This document shows positions 1 through 13,639 of a stretch of 64,000 nt of DNA, one piece after another; position 1 is the stretch's first letter, and each line of letters opens with the position of its first letter. Source of the stretch: Inia geoffrensis (lineage: Eukaryota > Chordata > Mammalia > Artiodactyla > Iniidae); contig CM070905.1 in NCBI GenBank assembly GCA_036417435.1, positions 69,023,092-69,087,091 on the forward strand, given 5' to 3'. The position numbers and the translations under genes are program-made. The notes beneath the pieces are model-generated. The model was not told the origin of the DNA. It worked only from the letters and a program-made list of their open reading frames with translations, and made no database searches.

Positions 1-1411
1 TGCTGTTTACATATGACTATGTGAAGTGTGCCAGCCGCATCACTCTACCAAATGTTTATAGGGAAGGCATATTGTACACAGTTCCATTAACCATTTGGAC
101 CTGCATCTTGATGAAACTTCAGAATCTACTGATATTCCAGAGCAGCTATTAAGCATGTCTTAGGAAAGTGACATGATGTTCAATATAAATTAAATGTATG
201 TTTACTGGACTTTTACATTTAGAATGTCCTGAAAGTAATCTGGTTATTGGTTGCCTACTTGAAAAACAATTACACTACAATGATGATAAGATTTCAAGAA
301 TGACTGAGATTTTTTACCATTTTTCACAGTTACATGTAAATTCTATAATACGTGAATTCTGGGGTCATATTGCTTGGGTTTGTGTTCTATCTCTTAGTGT
401 TCTTCTGTCTGACTTTCATAACCTGTAAAACGGAGTTTAGAGTAATTCTTATCTTAAAGTGTTACAAGAAATAATTAAGCATTCTGTGGCACATATTAAG
501 TACATAAGTATTGGTATTAGTATTAATTTTAATGACGGATAAATACTAAGCAATAACAAGTGGGTGTTTTGCTGTATACCTTCAGCCATAAAAGCAATTT
601 AAAATTGTTCAAGTGAATGTATTTTCTGGCCAGAGTAGTATTTGAAACTGGATTCATTAAATACTATGCTGTGTGAGGGTAAAGGACATAAACTTTAAAT
701 ATGCAGTTGGCCCTCCATATTCATGGGTTCTGCATCTCAGATTCAACCAACTGCAGGTGAAAACATATTTTTAAAAAAATCCAGAAAGTTCCAAAAAGTA
801 AAACTTGAACTTCCCACTGCCAGCAACTATTTACATAGCATTTATATTGTATTTACAACTATTTACATAGCACATACATTGTATTAAGTATTATAAGTAA
901 TCTAGATAGATGATTTAAATTGATGGGAGCATGTGCATAGGTTCTGTGCAAATACTATGCCATTTTACATAAGGGACTTGAGCATCTGCAGATTTTGGTA
1001 TGGGGGTGGGCGGGGCTAGGTCCTGGAACCAATCTCTTGCCAATACCGAGAGACAACTATATATACACTTAGGTGTATATTCTAAACTGTTCAATAGCAA
1101 AGGAAAAATAAATAATTTTTAGGTTTTATTATATACTCAGAGTTATACTCTATGTTTTGCTGACTTAATCATTATATTTTATAAGTTTTCTTAATATACT
1201 TGAAAAACCTAAATTTCACTTAAAGGGCTTAGATTTAAAATGGACCTTTGATTTAAAACCAGACAAACCACTACTCTGTCTCATTTAAAATGAAGGTGTG
1301 AATTTGTAGTTTCAACTTTATGTTTTTAATAACAAGCGTTTGCTGAATTTCAAAATTTCCCATATAGTTTTAAAACCGCATTACATAAAATGAAAGAATT
1401 TCACTTCTTAC
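1..1411 (-). other. AGMO: AGMO intron, running off the left edge
   Basis: This is intron sequence downstream (in gene direction) of the exon at 1412-1494. I looked on the minus strand for the terminal AGMO exon, which should encode the last 60 or so residues, and found no match, so it lies outside the window. Apart from the MER2-like transposon at 704-1059, I see only AT-rich unique sequence. Confidence 0.7.
704..1059 (+). mobile_element. MER2-like DNA transposon (Tigger group, non-autonomous)
   Basis: It starts CAGTTGGCCCTCC and ends in the near-complement GAGAGACAACTA, as expected for the terminal inverted repeats of this family. Internal phrases such as ACTATTTACATAGCA, GGGACTTGAGCATC and GTCCTGGAACCAATC match the family as I remember it. 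A short internal duplication of the ACTATTTACATAGCA segment lies near 826-872. It is an old, inactive fossil with no coding capacity. Confidence 0.8.
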
Positions 1412-1494
1412 CTTTGATCCAGAAGAAATCCAATGGAGGTCAAGGTCAGGATAATGAAGCAAGCCCTCAGAAGGAGAGTGACCTGTGATAGTAC
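1412..1494 (-). CDS. AGMO: AGMO internal exon, C-terminal membrane segment
   Basis: On the minus strand this 83-bp exon follows an acceptor ending TTTGTTTGACAG and is followed by donor GTAAGA. It reads VLSQVTLLLRAC, then FIILTLTSIGFLLDQ, leaving two bases (AG) for the next codon, in phase with the preceding exon, which ends on a full codon (...TDKA). The sequence is strongly hydrophobic and fits a C-terminal transmembrane helix of alkylglycerol monooxygenase, an integral ER membrane enzyme that uses tetrahydrobiopterin and iron to cleave the ether bond of alkylglycerols. No frame break is seen. The exon(s) for the last 60 or so residues lie beyond base 1. Identity rests on a close match to the remembered vertebrate sequence and on order and phase with the other exons. 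Confidence 0.93.
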
Positions 1495-2114
1495 CTGTCA
1501 AACAAACACAGAGACCAATGGATCTTTAGGTGAGTCATCCAAAGGAGCATCAGAATTTAAAGCTGACAAGAATAACAGACTCAATTTTATTTTATGTTAT
1601 ACCATTTGTTACTGACATTTTTCAAGAAGGTTGAATATGCAGAGAACATTTTGGTTTTCCTAATGTCATTTAGTTATCTTGTTGGACACTTGGAGAATGA
1701 ATTAGACAATTCTAATGACATTTTGCTTAAAGTGTTCTTTCTAATAATTCTCCTTTGAAGTTTTGGCTTTCGTAATTCTTTGAAACACCTACGCCTCCAC
1801 ATATGGAGAAATCACTTACATTTTTATGAATAAATATCACATTTCAATGGTTATTTTTAATATCACCAATTCTTCGTCGTTTCAAACCCAAAAGTGTCTT
1901 TAGTAAAGAAAATATTTAAAGGAGAATGTGTTATGAGTGCAAACACATACATGAAAGAAATTACGCACATCCACTCACATTTTTATTTGATGAAATCTGT
2001 ATGTTCCTCTGTACATGTCAAGGGTCCTTTTTTGAGTCAGTAACAAAAACCACATATTTCTTTGTTATAATTATAAATTAATTATGCATTTTGCTTACAC
2101 ATAAAAATTTAATA

Positions 2115-2345
2115 ATAATGTTTATTGAGGGTCTACTATTTTATAGCTTCCATGCTATGTGTTTCACACATGCTAATTCTTTTCATATTCCCAACAAACT
2201 TGCAAAGTAGTTATCATCATATATGTTTCATATATGAAAAAACAAAGCTGGAATCAAAAGATGACGTAACTTTTCCATCATCACACAGAAATAAATGATG
2301 CCTCTGAAATTGAAAACTGACCTACCTGACCCTTAAGTGTGACAA
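2115..2345 (-). repeat. MIR SINE fragment, antisense
   Basis: The order of phrases is that of a reverse-complement MIR: TTATTGAGGGTCTACTA, a run resembling GCTAATTCTTTTCAT, then CAACAAACTTGCAAAGTAG and a weak ATGAAAAAACAAAGCTGG. It is well diverged, as expected for an element inserted early in mammalian evolution. Confidence 0.65.
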
Positions 2346-2898
2346 TGGTAGAACACATATGAGCAACAAACTTAAAGGGGTCAGAAGCAGAGATCTATAC
2401 TGAAGTTACATATCTCATGTTACGGTCAGATGGTTACCACTTCAGATTGAAAGTGGATCATAAAAGCAAGGAGTTGGATGCACAGCCAATGGATGATTTC
2501 CCTACTCACTGATGGTATTTATGTTTCACCTTTATGAGAACAACAAAGGTTCTTTTATGTTGGCTAAAATAGTGATTGAACGCTCTCTCGTTTTGCTTTT
2601 TCCTGAAATAACTAGAGGTAATTTCAAGTCATTATTAACTAATATACACACCTACAACTAAGTAGCATCTGTCCAAAGTTATAAACAAAAGTTACCAATT
2701 GCAATTGCTGCTCACATCCAATATCTCAGTTCGATATCATCTTCTAAATTGGTGCTGTCTCTCATGGCCAACTTTTAACAGCTCCCTAGTTACTTTCTAA
2801 ATGCCTACAATGGCACCCAGAATTGCCAAGGGGCTTTAACCCTCCAGGGCAATAGTTTGGTAGAAGAGTCTTAGTGAGTGGTCAAAAAACTGAATAAA

Positions 2899-3109
2899 GG
2901 GCTTCCCTGCTGGCGCAGTGGTTGAGAGTCCGCCTGCCGATGCAGGGGACACAGGTTCGTGCCCCGGTCCGGGAAGATCCCACATGCCGTGGAGCGGCTG
3001 GGCCCATGAGCCATGGCCACTAAGACTGCACGTCCAGAGCCTGTGCTCCGCGACGGGAGAGGCCACAACAGTGAGAGGCCCACGTACCACAAACAAAACA
3101 AAACAAAAC
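2899..3109 (+). mobile_element. CHR-type tRNA-derived SINE (cetacean)
   Basis: A tRNA-related head (GGGCTTCCCTGCTGGCGCAG, with box A TGGCGCAGTGG and box B GGTTCGTGCCC) is followed by a family-specific body and an (AAAAC)n tail. A direct target duplication, AAAACTGAATA, flanks it at 2886-2896 and 3110-3120. It is one of several copies of the same family in the window. The box A and B sequences look intact, so polymerase III recognition is possible. The short ORFs on both strands here are SINE sequence, not genes. Confidence 0.93.
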
Positions 3110-3273
3110 AAAACTGAATATAAAGTGTCAGAATGTTTAGGAATATGGAGACAGTGCTGGATATCAGATATAGGATAAGGAGTTCAGTGAACTCCAGAAC
3201 GTTTGAATGGAGAGCAGGAGAGTACTATTGGGTATGTGGAATTCCATGGTGGCTGCTTTGGGACAGTAAAGCA

Positions 3274-3275
3274 GA

Positions 3276-3309
<34 letters not shown>

Positions 3310-3310
3310 A
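3274..3310 (+). repeat. (AAAAC)n simple repeat
   Basis: A short A-rich run with AAAAAC and AAAAC units. It resembles the tail of the nearby SINE, but no SINE body precedes it. Confidence 0.8.
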
Positions 3311-3544
3311 CACCAGAAAAATATTTTCTTGGTGGTAGAAGTAACTAGGTGTGCTTCAGTAGATTAGTGTTTGCTTAGGGGAACTATTTTTGTCTCTAAA
3401 GAAAAATGTTTCTTACATGATTATTGCTTCTTTTTGATCTTTTAGGGAAAAATTCATATGGAAGGGAGAAATGATTTGTGCCCCAAACCTATAGCATGAC
3501 TTTAAATGCTCTGTAAGAATGCAGCACTTGAAATTATTTGAACC

Positions 3545-3715
3545 TATTAGCCATGTAACCAGTCAAATTGTTCAGCATTTCTAAGCCTCTCTTATGTGTT
3601 CAGTACATCTAAAATAAAATATGAGTTTGGCAAAGACTATAATAAAGTACTTAGTGCCTGGCATAAAGTAAGAAGTCAATTCGTGATATGATGATTATCA
3701 TTGTTATTATATTCA
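3545..3715 (+). repeat. MIR SINE fragment, sense
   Basis: Phrases follow MIR order: CAGCATTTCTAAGCCTCTC, then TCTAAAATAAAATATGAG, then AGTACTTAGTGCCTGGCA and TAAAGTAAGAAGTCAAT, ending in a TTATTAT tract. Confidence 0.7.
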
Positions 3716-3984
3716 GGCTATAGTAGTTTTCTAAATGGCTCTTAGGCTAATCTTAATTAATTACAATAAGTTAAGGAAGCACAAATAAAAGGTTTATTAG
3801 CTCTTCCAAATATCATAGGAAATTCAGAGACAGGACAAAATATATTTTTTGTTTTGGTTAGGGAATTTATGATCGCTGGACAAAAAAAGAATAAAGAACT
3901 CCTCTCTCCACAAATTGCTTCCCGGCTAATGGTGTCTGAGTGAAAACCAACTTAATACAGCTCTCTGGCTGCCTAGTGAAGCTT

Positions 3985-4945
3985 CTATTTGGCTATTACA
4001 CATCTGAAACTTAGCCTGCCTAAAACCCTGTATCTGATTTCCTTCTCCACACCACACGCTCCCCACTTCTCTTCGTTTTAGGGATGGCACCCACAGTTTT
4101 TTATTTGCTCAAGCCAAAAACCCATAATTCATCCTTGACTCTTTCTCTATCTACTTCTAATACATCAGCACTATATTTGAAATACATCCAGAATAAAGAT
4201 ATTCGCTACAAACAGCACACACAAAACATACCATGTTTCACCCCCAACATTATCTCTACTATATTAAAATACCCTCCTAACTGGTCTCTCTGATTCTAAA
4301 TTGTGTGTCCACCTATCCTGGCTTCCCTCCCCTGGTAGGTAGCCAGAGCGATCTCTTTAAAACTAGGTCATTAGTTTTAAACTAAGTCATATTATATCAT
4401 TCTTATGTTCTAAATCCCCCAGGAGCTTGAAATCTCAGTAAGAATAAAGCTCAGAGTCCTTACTCTGGCCTCTACACAACATACCCCCTATTATCATATA
4501 ATTCCTGAATCATTTCTGTCTTTCATTCTTATGCTACATCAGAAATTTTGCTCTTCCTTGAATATGACAAACATCCTTCCCACTCAAATCTGTTTCATCT
4601 ACTGTCTCAGGCTTGAAATGACTTCCCACACTGACCCTTATGGTTTATTCCTTCATTCCATTCAGGTAACTACTGCATGTCCTTGTTCATCCTGTATAAA
4701 ATAGTACTTCTCCACAATGCTCTATAACCTTATTCTGTTGTATTTTCCTCCATACAAGTTATCACGCCCATACACTTATACATTTGCTTGTTTGTTCATT
4801 CTCTAGCTGTTTGTTGTCTGTCTTCTCTCGCTCCCTAAGAGAGGTTTTATCTTTTTATTCACTATTCTATCCCAAGTGCCTAGAACACTGCCCAGCATAT
4901 CGTCAGTAGCTAATATGGTTTTAGAATGACTGAATTATTGAATTA
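3985..4945 (+). repeat. L2 LINE fragment, 3' portion, sense
   Basis: A long diverged L2 3' end. Diagnostic phrases in the expected order are CATCTGAAACTTAGC, ATGGCACCCACAG, TTCATCCTTGACTCTTTC, CCTCCTAACTGGTCTCTC, the GCCAGAGCGATCTC segment, the TGTTTGTTGTCTGTC segment and a final CAAGTGCCTAGAACACTGCC. The ORF across the first part is remnant L2 sequence, broken and not functional. Confidence 0.82.
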
Positions 4946-4974
4946 TTTTACATTTGTGTTTATTATTCATACCT

Positions 4975-5130
4975 TTAATATAATTCTAATTGGCTTAATA
5001 AATAATTTAATATTACAACATTAATATTTAATTTAATATCAATATTTTAGTCCTTAAAATTAAAATTATTTAATAATTTAATATTAATATACTAAATGCT
5101 TGTGTTAAATATTTAAAACATTAAATACTT
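4975..5130. repeat. AT-rich low-complexity tract
   Basis: Very AT-rich sequence dominated by TTTAATATTA-like words in both orientations, so it is locally self-complementary. No other feature is visible. Confidence 0.7.
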
Positions 5131-5324
5131 TAATATTTCTATGTTTAATTTCTTAAAGAACATAACCGTCCTAAAACTGTTTGAGTTTAAAGGAAACTAA
5201 GATTACCAGAAGAAGAAAACCAATATTGAACACATGCTTCCTTTAGAGAGTCAATTTTCCTATGAAACTCTTAAGTTTTTCCATATTATATCCTTTGATA
5301 GGCTAATCAGTTGATCTTCTCTGA

Positions 5325-5425
5325 CCTCTACACATTCATTCCATGAATATGTATTGAGCATTTGCTAGGAACTGTGGTAAACAGGAGTTTAAGAGAGTGA
5401 GCAAGAAACACAAAAGCCCTGCCTA
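5325..5425 (-). repeat. L2 LINE 3' end, antisense
   Basis: Reverse-complement L2 terminus: a CATTCATTCCATGAATATG start, then TTGAGCATTTGCTAGGAACTG, then GTGAGCAAGAAACACAAAAG and CCTGCC. It is a short fragment. Confidence 0.7.
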
Positions 5426-7080
5426 GAAATCACACTACTTTAATCCCTGCTGGTGGGACCATAGTCCAGCTACACTAGAGCAAAAAGGAGGGAAAAACAG
5501 AATAGACTTTATAGACTTTGACCACTGTAAATACTTAGCCTCCTGTGTTTTAAACAAGATGTGAAATGACATGAAGCTTGTTATTTTTTTAACAGTACAA
5601 TTTCATTTTTCATTGGGTTTACTACCATTTTACACCATTCACTGCTAGTATATCTTTCATGTAAGATATTGCTGTCCTAAAGTGCTAAAATGGAATTATT
5701 CTAAATTAGGCTTAGAATATATTATAAGTCTTTATCACAAAAAATGAGAAGGTCCATAACTATCAAAAGCTTATGAAGCAAGGAATTAATAATTTTCCTC
5801 CTTTAAAATTATCTTTCAAATCCCAAGCAGTTTGGTAGCTCTTATTTCCATAGGTTTCTCAGTGCGGGAATTGCTTTCCAGATTTTTATGCTTGAAAAAA
5901 GCAAACATCCCTGCAACTTTAAGTAGATGAGAAAAAATACTCATGAGGCAACGTTAACTACATAGGAACTCAAAAATTACATGTTTGATGCAATGTTGCT
6001 TAAACAATTAATGAAGGTGTGAGAAGTCCTCCCTTTGCCCACAGGTATATAAAGAAGAAAGCCTTTTTCTTCTTGAATGGGGATATCACCCTCTTACTAT
6101 TCCACAGAAAACTTCTGGTGATCAACATAATTACCTTTCATGTTTTCCCACCCGACAAATCTCACAAAGGGAAATATCAGACCCGTACACTATGTCCTAA
6201 AATAATAGTAAGTGTCTGTATACATTCTTTTTTTAAGAACTTTGTGTATTGTCAGACATAATTTGATAATAGTTTCCATAGTTTTATTCTAAGGATTTAG
6301 AAATGAAAATGTCTTGATTTTATTGTATCAGGGTTGTGCATTTTTAGGATTTTCTGAAAAGATCTACTAAAGTCGTTATTTTGACTCAAAATGTTCATCT
6401 TCCCAAACATCTGTAAAATAAGGTCAACATTTTCCTAATACTTAAGTGTCTGTAACCTCTGATGTGAAGGCAGAAAACCTGGTTTGGGGCACACTTGCTC
6501 TGCTACCTCATCGTCCCTGTGACTCTGATGGTTCCTTTTAGATACCTTGTGCTGAAACCTAAGGCTTGAAGATGCTTCCCAGTATTACAACATAGACACA
6601 GGAACAGAACTGAAGGTGATATCATAAAGCAATTTGTAATTCTATATGGATCTCAAGAATCTATATTGAAATAAGATCCTGTTTTTAAAAATATATATAA
6701 CAGTATTGACTATATTTTTTTCAATATTTTCAGAACGTTTGGTTAATACTGAAGCATACATAAAGAAATATAATTAGAATGAACATTTTCTATAATTTCA
6801 AACAAGAAGCAAACTGAATAAATATATCAAAGGTGAAAATATATTGCCTAAAATGTATAACAAATATATAATTCAGAAGCACTGAATTGGTATGGAATAG
6901 TGAGTTTCTACAAAAATGTGTAAGAAATAAAAGCAAAAAATTTTATTTTAAAAACTTTAAGTAACATAACTTGAAGAATAGTTATGTTGTAGTCATATTT
7001 CAATCTATGATTCCGCTCTGTTAATAATGAATGTGCACCCAACTAAATAGAGAAACAAGGATTGATTTTCCCTCCTACTT

Positions 7081-7110
7081 GAAAACAAAACAAAACAAAG
7101 CAAAACAACA
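7081..7110 (+). repeat. (AAAAC)n simple repeat
   Basis: A run of AAAAC units with one AAAGC interruption. Confidence 0.8.
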
Positions 7111-7573
7111 TATCTGAAACAACTGTTTTCAAGACCCTGGACACCAGGCAACGAAGGTCAGTGATCCCAGGGAAATGGGATACAAATGACATGACCCCTC
7201 ATTATTGCTCCAGGTTACTACCTTGAGAGAGTTTCTATGCTGCCACACAGAGGGAACTCAGAGGGGTGTGGTGGACTCCCTGATTTGAGGAGATGGAGCT
7301 GGGATTTGGGAGAAGCCAGGGAGGCTATTATTTGGAAGAGAGTACCAAAGAGGAGAGAGCTGCATAGACAGAACTCTATTCATCTGCAGCGGGTGCCCAT
7401 CAAGTCTTGTATATCAGCTCATGTATGTGAGGAGACTATCAAAGGTTAGAAAAGGACTAGAGCTTGCAATGCCCAGAGCTCACAACAGGGCCAGCTAGAG
7501 TACAAGTTCCCATCAGCCAGACTGGACAGCCTCATGATTCACTGGGCATTGGGTAGAGAAATCTGTGCATTGA

Positions 7574-8088
7574 CATATATACAATGGAATATTACTCAGC
7601 CATAAAAAGGAATGAAATTGAGTTATTTGTAATGAGGTGGATGGACCTAGAGTCTGTCATACAGAGTGAAGTAAGTCAGAAAGAGAAAAACAAATACTGT
7701 ATGCTAATGCACATATATGGAATCTAAAAATTTGGTACTGATGAACCTAGTGGCAGGGGAAGAATAAAGATGCAGATGTAGACAATGGACTTGAGGACAC
7801 AGGGGCTAAGGGGAAGCTGGGACAAAGTGAGAGAGTAGCATTGACATATATACACTACCAAATGTAAAATGGATGGCTAGTGGGAAGCTGCTGCATAGCA
7901 CAGCGAGATCAGCTCAGTGCTTTGTGATGACCTAGAGGCGTGGGATAGGGAGGGTGGGAGGGAGGCTCCAGAGGGAGGGGATGTGTGGATCTATGTATAC
8001 TTATAGCTGATTCACTTTGTTGTACAACAGAAACTAACACAACACTGCAAAGCAATTATACTCCAATAAGGATATTAAAAAAAAAAAA
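7574..8088 (+). mobile_element. 5'-truncated L1, 3' end only
   Basis: It contains the last ORF2 codons (AATATTACTCAGCCATAAAA region) and the complete 3'UTR, including the G-rich polypurine tract at 7941-7966, ending in CAATAAGGATATT and poly(A). The perfect 11-bp target duplication CTGTGCATTGA at 7563-7573 and 8089-8099 fixes both ends. It is antisense to AGMO. The AATAAA-equivalent reads AATAAG, so the signal has mutated. Confidence 0.93.
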
Positions 8089-11000
8089 CTGTGCATTGAG
8101 ATTTTGAGTTTCCAAAGCTGAATTAAAAGTATGTAATTTTTACATATTTTTAATAAGTCAAAATGAGATCTTAATTCAAATTATAAGCAGTTCATGGTTG
8201 GTTGTATTTATTATATGATAGCTTTTAAAAGAGCTGCCTGATGCTAAACAAATTTTGAGACAGTACTAATAGTATGAAGATATATTTAATTTCACAGTTA
8301 ATATTTCATTATTTGATACAAAAGGCATCTTTAAATGTTCAATTTCCCACTTTATTATATTTCAATATAGTGGACAAAAATAGATTTTTCACAGGAATTC
8401 ACAGTGATCACTTTTCTAAGTTCCCAAAGTCTATGCTTATTAGACAGGTAGCTTTGGTTAATATCCTTCCTTTACTAATATACATTTATTACATTCATTT
8501 CATGGATTTAAATTATAATTGATGCTCAATTTAGCTCACATTTCTTTTTTCATATTACTTCAGTTACCACCTAAGAGCTTTAGGAAATTAAATTAAATCC
8601 CAGTGGGCTGCACTGGAAGAAAACAGTACGTGCTGAATACTGACTTGAGAGGTTTCACGTAGGACCTAAGTTAGATCTAAATTGTGCAAGCGACACTCTC
8701 TGTTATGACGGTACCACTAAATATATTGATTTTTTCTAAGGGTCTATTAAAACATGTCAATATGAAAGCATTGGTTACAAAATTTTAGTGCCCATAATGT
8801 TTTACAGAGTACAGCAACCAGGGGAATTTAAGACTATAAAAACCTGTTTCCAAATTTAAATTGGATATTCTCAGATGCCTCATATTGAAATATATCACCA
8901 AATAATCTGGGTTAGACATATCTACAGTAACTTTATTATATATTCTATTATAAGACCCTGTTAAATATTCCAACTGTTTTGAGTGTGTCTATTATTGAAA
9001 AGGATAGCATTGCCTTTACAGTTTTACTTTGGAAACATGCTAGTGCGTCCATATTTCCATTTCAAACCCGTATTCATGATATCACCCCATGAGGTGGACC
9101 CTGGCAGCTGAGGAATTGATTTCCCAAGCATTACTAAACTAAAATCAACATAAAAGACTGTGGGTCATATAACTAAACTAAACACTATATATGTAAATGT
9201 ATACATTGCAAGTTTCAGTAAGAAAGAAGTGTGCCTTTTCCACCTTTTTGGTGGCCATCAAATTGCTATTTTGACTCCCAAAGTTATTTATACAGAACTT
9301 GCACACATTAAACAAGTAAGTATTTATCTACTCTGGTAAACGCATAAACAGAAAAGGCTGTGGGACTACAGCAGGGTCCGCAATTACACGTCAGCCACAG
9401 CTTTTCTATGTGATTATTGGCTACAGTGAATCTGGAAAAAAAATATTGCTGTTGGATTTTAATGTTTTCAGATGCTTTTAAACATCCCTGAGACTAGAAA
9501 GGCACTATAGAATTTTGCAAATAAGCAACCTTTTTTCCTATTTGTACAGCATGTTTTTAGCAAAGAAAAACATGTGTGGGAAAGAAGCAAATGCACTTTT
9601 CAAAATTAATTTGTGTCAGGGATGAAGCTGTCTCCAACTCTAATTTTAATTTGAAAAGGATTTCATCACTTGATATTTCTCTTTGTCAACATATCTACAT
9701 GTTTCTCATATAGTTTTTTTATGACAGTGGAAAAATTTTGTGAAAACCATGCTATGAGTTACATATTTTAACATACACCCTGTCTGGCTACATTTTAACC
9801 CAAGAAGCACTCACACATGCCTAGATCTTCAAATTCTCTTGGTGAGCTTAATATTAAGGCCTCTACTTCAAAATCAAAATGGGTAAATTTTCATTTTTAT
9901 TTCTATGAATTAGGTTAATTTATTTTGAGACTGTATTTAGTACAACTAAAAAAAATTCAATAATGCAAACTGTACTCAGTATTGATCAGTATATCAAGAG
10001 TTAGATATTTAGATGTAGATGATGTAGCTTTTCTTCTGGAGTTATTCAATTACCTAAACTCTATTAACGCAGGCATATTTTAATCATAACTTAGGTGAAC
10101 AAATTAAAATAACAAAGTAGTTTAACAAAGTAATCAGTGATGGGTTAATTATGTAATACTTGAAGACATGATTATGAGACCTTAGTTTAAGCAATTAATA
10201 AGTCTAACCATTATGGTAGTTTGGCATCTACTTGTGCACTGCTAAGAGTGATGTAATCCATGCTGCTTTTAAGAAAGCTTTGCTCCTGAAAGAAATTCTT
10301 GGGTTCGAATTTTGTCTCTTTTGAAGCTAAAGGCAAATGAACCTGCTACAATTTGGAATTGGTTACATTAGTTGTAGTACATGTATGAACCAGCAAATAA
10401 TAAGCCATTGTATATTCTTCCATGACGTTTTCAAAGCATTTCTGGTCACATCATATCCCATTTCTTTTTTTCAGTCCACAAAATGGAAACCAGAATTTAA
10501 ATCATTGTTTTCTCCTATGATCAGGAATGAATTTTTCTGTAGTTTAAAAAAAAAAAACATTGTACGTGGGCAGAGAGAACATGTGAACTTGTCTAGTGTC
10601 CAAAATTGGAGTCACTATGTGTAACAATTTGGGGTTATTAACTTTAAATGCTAAAAATACAAATACATATGGACAATACCAATCGTTAAAGTCTTTAAAT
10701 AATGTTTAAAATTGAAATGGCTTTCTTCAATATACTATCCAATAGTCTCTGTAAACATCTTGTAAACCTATTTTATTTAGTAGGACACACTGTGACATAC
10801 ACTGCTATTTGCCCAACCAGAAAATATCCCCTATATCTTCTATACTAATACTATGCTGATTTTGTCCAGGTATAAGAAAGGGATGTACTCAGAGGCAAAG
10901 TGAACCCTTTATCCCCAGGGCATGAATTATGCTTGGTATAATTCATTCATGGTTAATTCATGAACTAGTGTTAGTTATTGTTTCAGTGTGGGCATGTGAA

Positions 11001-12129
11001 TCAGTCCTGAGCAATGAGACATGAAAGGACATTTGCTGGGAAATACTCTGGGACTTTTTTCCCCTCCTTCTTAAGTGAAATTTACAAGATGCTCTAGGAG
11101 AACTGAACTTGCTGACTGTGGTCACAGTGTGAGGACATGATGCCTTGAGTTGCTGTAATTATGATGATGAAAGCCCACAGAACTGTAGAGAAGCCTTTTT
11201 GGAAACGCTACATGTTTGAATTGCTGAACTAATCAATCCTGGAAATACTCACCTCTGAATTTTCAGTTATACTTAAGCCACATTTAATTGGATAATCTGT
11301 TTCTTAGAACAGAAGATATCTAATGGACACTTATATCATAGATACTTTAAAATGATATCCTACAGGAAGGTTTATTATGTTACTAAACATTTATAAGTGT
11401 TCAAAGAATATTCTTTGAAAAGAAGTTCAAATCACATAGTATTTAGGAGTGAGAAGGATTCATATAGATCTAACATTTGTTATTTTTGCCTACTTGAGTC
11501 TATTTCCTTTTTTCTATAAACTATCATCTCAATATGCCTTTCAAGCCTTCCTATCACTGGCCCTGTCCTCCCACTGATAGATAAATTGGTCTGTGATCCA
11601 GGCCTGATCACTTTGATGGGTTCGGTGATACCCAGATGAACCCACCCATAACATTAGACTCCAACTTGGAACTTTCACTTCTGGAGTTCCTTGTGTGGAA
11701 GTATTTAAAGCTAGAGCTGCTGGTAACCATCTTGCTACCATGAAGGTTGAGAGCCTGTAGGAGAATCTGCTTTGAGCAATGCATAACTGCAGAAAAGAAT
11801 GCGAAGATTCCTGGTGAAGTTACTTGACTCACTGGATCCAGCACTGCCTAACGAAGAAAAACCCCAGACTCTTCAGTTATATGAGTTAATAAATTCACTC
11901 TAAGTTGAATTTCTGTCATATACAACCAAAGAGTCCTTCTTAGTACACTCAGTGACCTATTTGGAGTAGACTTATTTATAGAACTCACTGTGTGAGTCAT
12001 ATGGAATACTTAGAATTGTTCCAATAGAATATACTGTGATTTTTACAATGGTATCTAATTATTAAATATAATTCCATAGGCTTTATATATTAAAATTATT
12101 TTTAAAAAACGTATAATAGACTAATTTTT

Positions 12130-13370
12130 CTGTTTATATCATTTATTAACTTCTACTACGGAGCTTTCATGGACAGACTGACATCTTTCAATATCACTTA
12201 CTTAATCTTTGAAAAAGGTATTTTATCTTTTTTGAATTCACTGCCCACTAATCCTATTTGTATTCATCTGCGTTTTTTCTGGATTCTTGTATTATCTTAG
12301 ACTTTTTCACACTATCTTTTTATGTCTAAAGATAACTTCTGTTATGTTTTTTAATATCATTGTCTGTTTGCACTGTATAATGGATACTTTTTTTGCTCTT
12401 TTAATGCACTAATTCTCACTTTAGTTGTCTTTAAACTGCCAATGAAGTCATTGACTTCCTTACATCCATTATATTTTTGTGTTCTAGAAGTCTAATTTGA
12501 TTATTTCTAAATGTGTTTCATCATTGTTTCTTGATTTTCCATAATTTCTTTTTAATTTCAACTTTTGCTTCTTTAAATATATTAAATTTACTTAATTTAT
12601 CTTTTAATTGATTTTATTTTCAAAATCTGTTTTTTTTGAGGGTATAATTCTGTCGCTTGTTGTTTCTGTTAATGTTTTGTCATAGCGGCTTTCTCCTAGT
12701 GTGCTTCTGTGCTTTTTATCTCTCAGTTCATCATCATTGAGACACTACCTGGGGGGACTATGCTGAGACCTGAGTTTGAGGGGATTGCTCTAAGCATGAT
12801 TTGAACATGGGTCTTTTAAACATGAGTCCTAATCTGAGACTACACACTTAGTTTAGGTTTATAAATCAATGGTTAGTGTAAATCCTGGATCCATATCTGA
12901 GTGAGAGGTGGTTTGTAGTCAAAAATTCTCCGGGAAGGCTTTTTTCTGCCTCCTCAAAGCCAAGTCCAGTATGGGTAAGTTTCCTTTTTACGCTTCTTTT
13001 TCTCATCCTCCTCCCCCTCCCCTTGCTGAGAGTATTTCTTTTGCTTTCCGTTGTTTTACCTGAAGTTCTTTAACTGACTTTCCACCCAGGTAGGCTCTCA
13101 GCTTTGTTTTGGGTCCCTTAAGGTCTTGATCAACAGAGATTTTTCAGTGCCTGGGATAGCTGTCAGGAAGAGCACCTCATTGGATTTGCATTTTCTCAAC
13201 ATTTTTAGCCTCTAAGGAGTACCTCAATTTTTTGCCTACTCATCTATGCAGTGTATTTAAAGGGTTTTCTTAAAAATTACATTTTGTCCAGCAATTTTAG
13301 GTGTTTGATATGCCTTTAAAAGAAGTAGGTGTATCTAACCTGCCATTTTGCTAGAAATGGAAGTCCCCTT
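12130..13370 (-). mobile_element. Ancient L1M/HAL1-like element, antisense
   Basis: Read on the minus strand, the right part resembles an L1 5' region (the complement of 13340-13370 contains TTCTAGCAAAATGGCAGG). It leads into ORF1-like sequence in which I recognise CAAGAAACAATGATGAAACA, AAAAATATAATGGATG, GAGAATTAGTGCATTAAAAG and AAAAGTCTAAG in L1 ORF1 order. It is heavily decayed with many stops. Whether it is HAL1 or an old L1M subfamily cannot be settled by eye. Confidence 0.55.
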
Positions 13371-13639
13371 TCCCTGTTTCTTTAGGGCGTAAACATTACT
13401 CATACATTGCTGCTATGTGAGGCCTCAACGTTCTTGACTCAGTGAGGTTCTTTCATGAGGTACGTACTTCCTTGGTAACAAAGTCAGATACCGATTTTTC
13501 ATTCTTCTGTCATCCTATTTTCAATTTCACCTACTTCCAACTTAGTTACTTTACTATAATTTATGTACCTCTTTGAACTATTGTAAATCCTTTTTGGAAG
13601 AATATAAAATGAATAAATCTGTGAAACAAAGCAAATATT

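Noticed and set aside
1..1411. Terminal AGMO exon
   Set aside because: Expected next after 1412, but no segment here on the minus strand resembles the last 60 or so residues of the protein. It must be outside the window.
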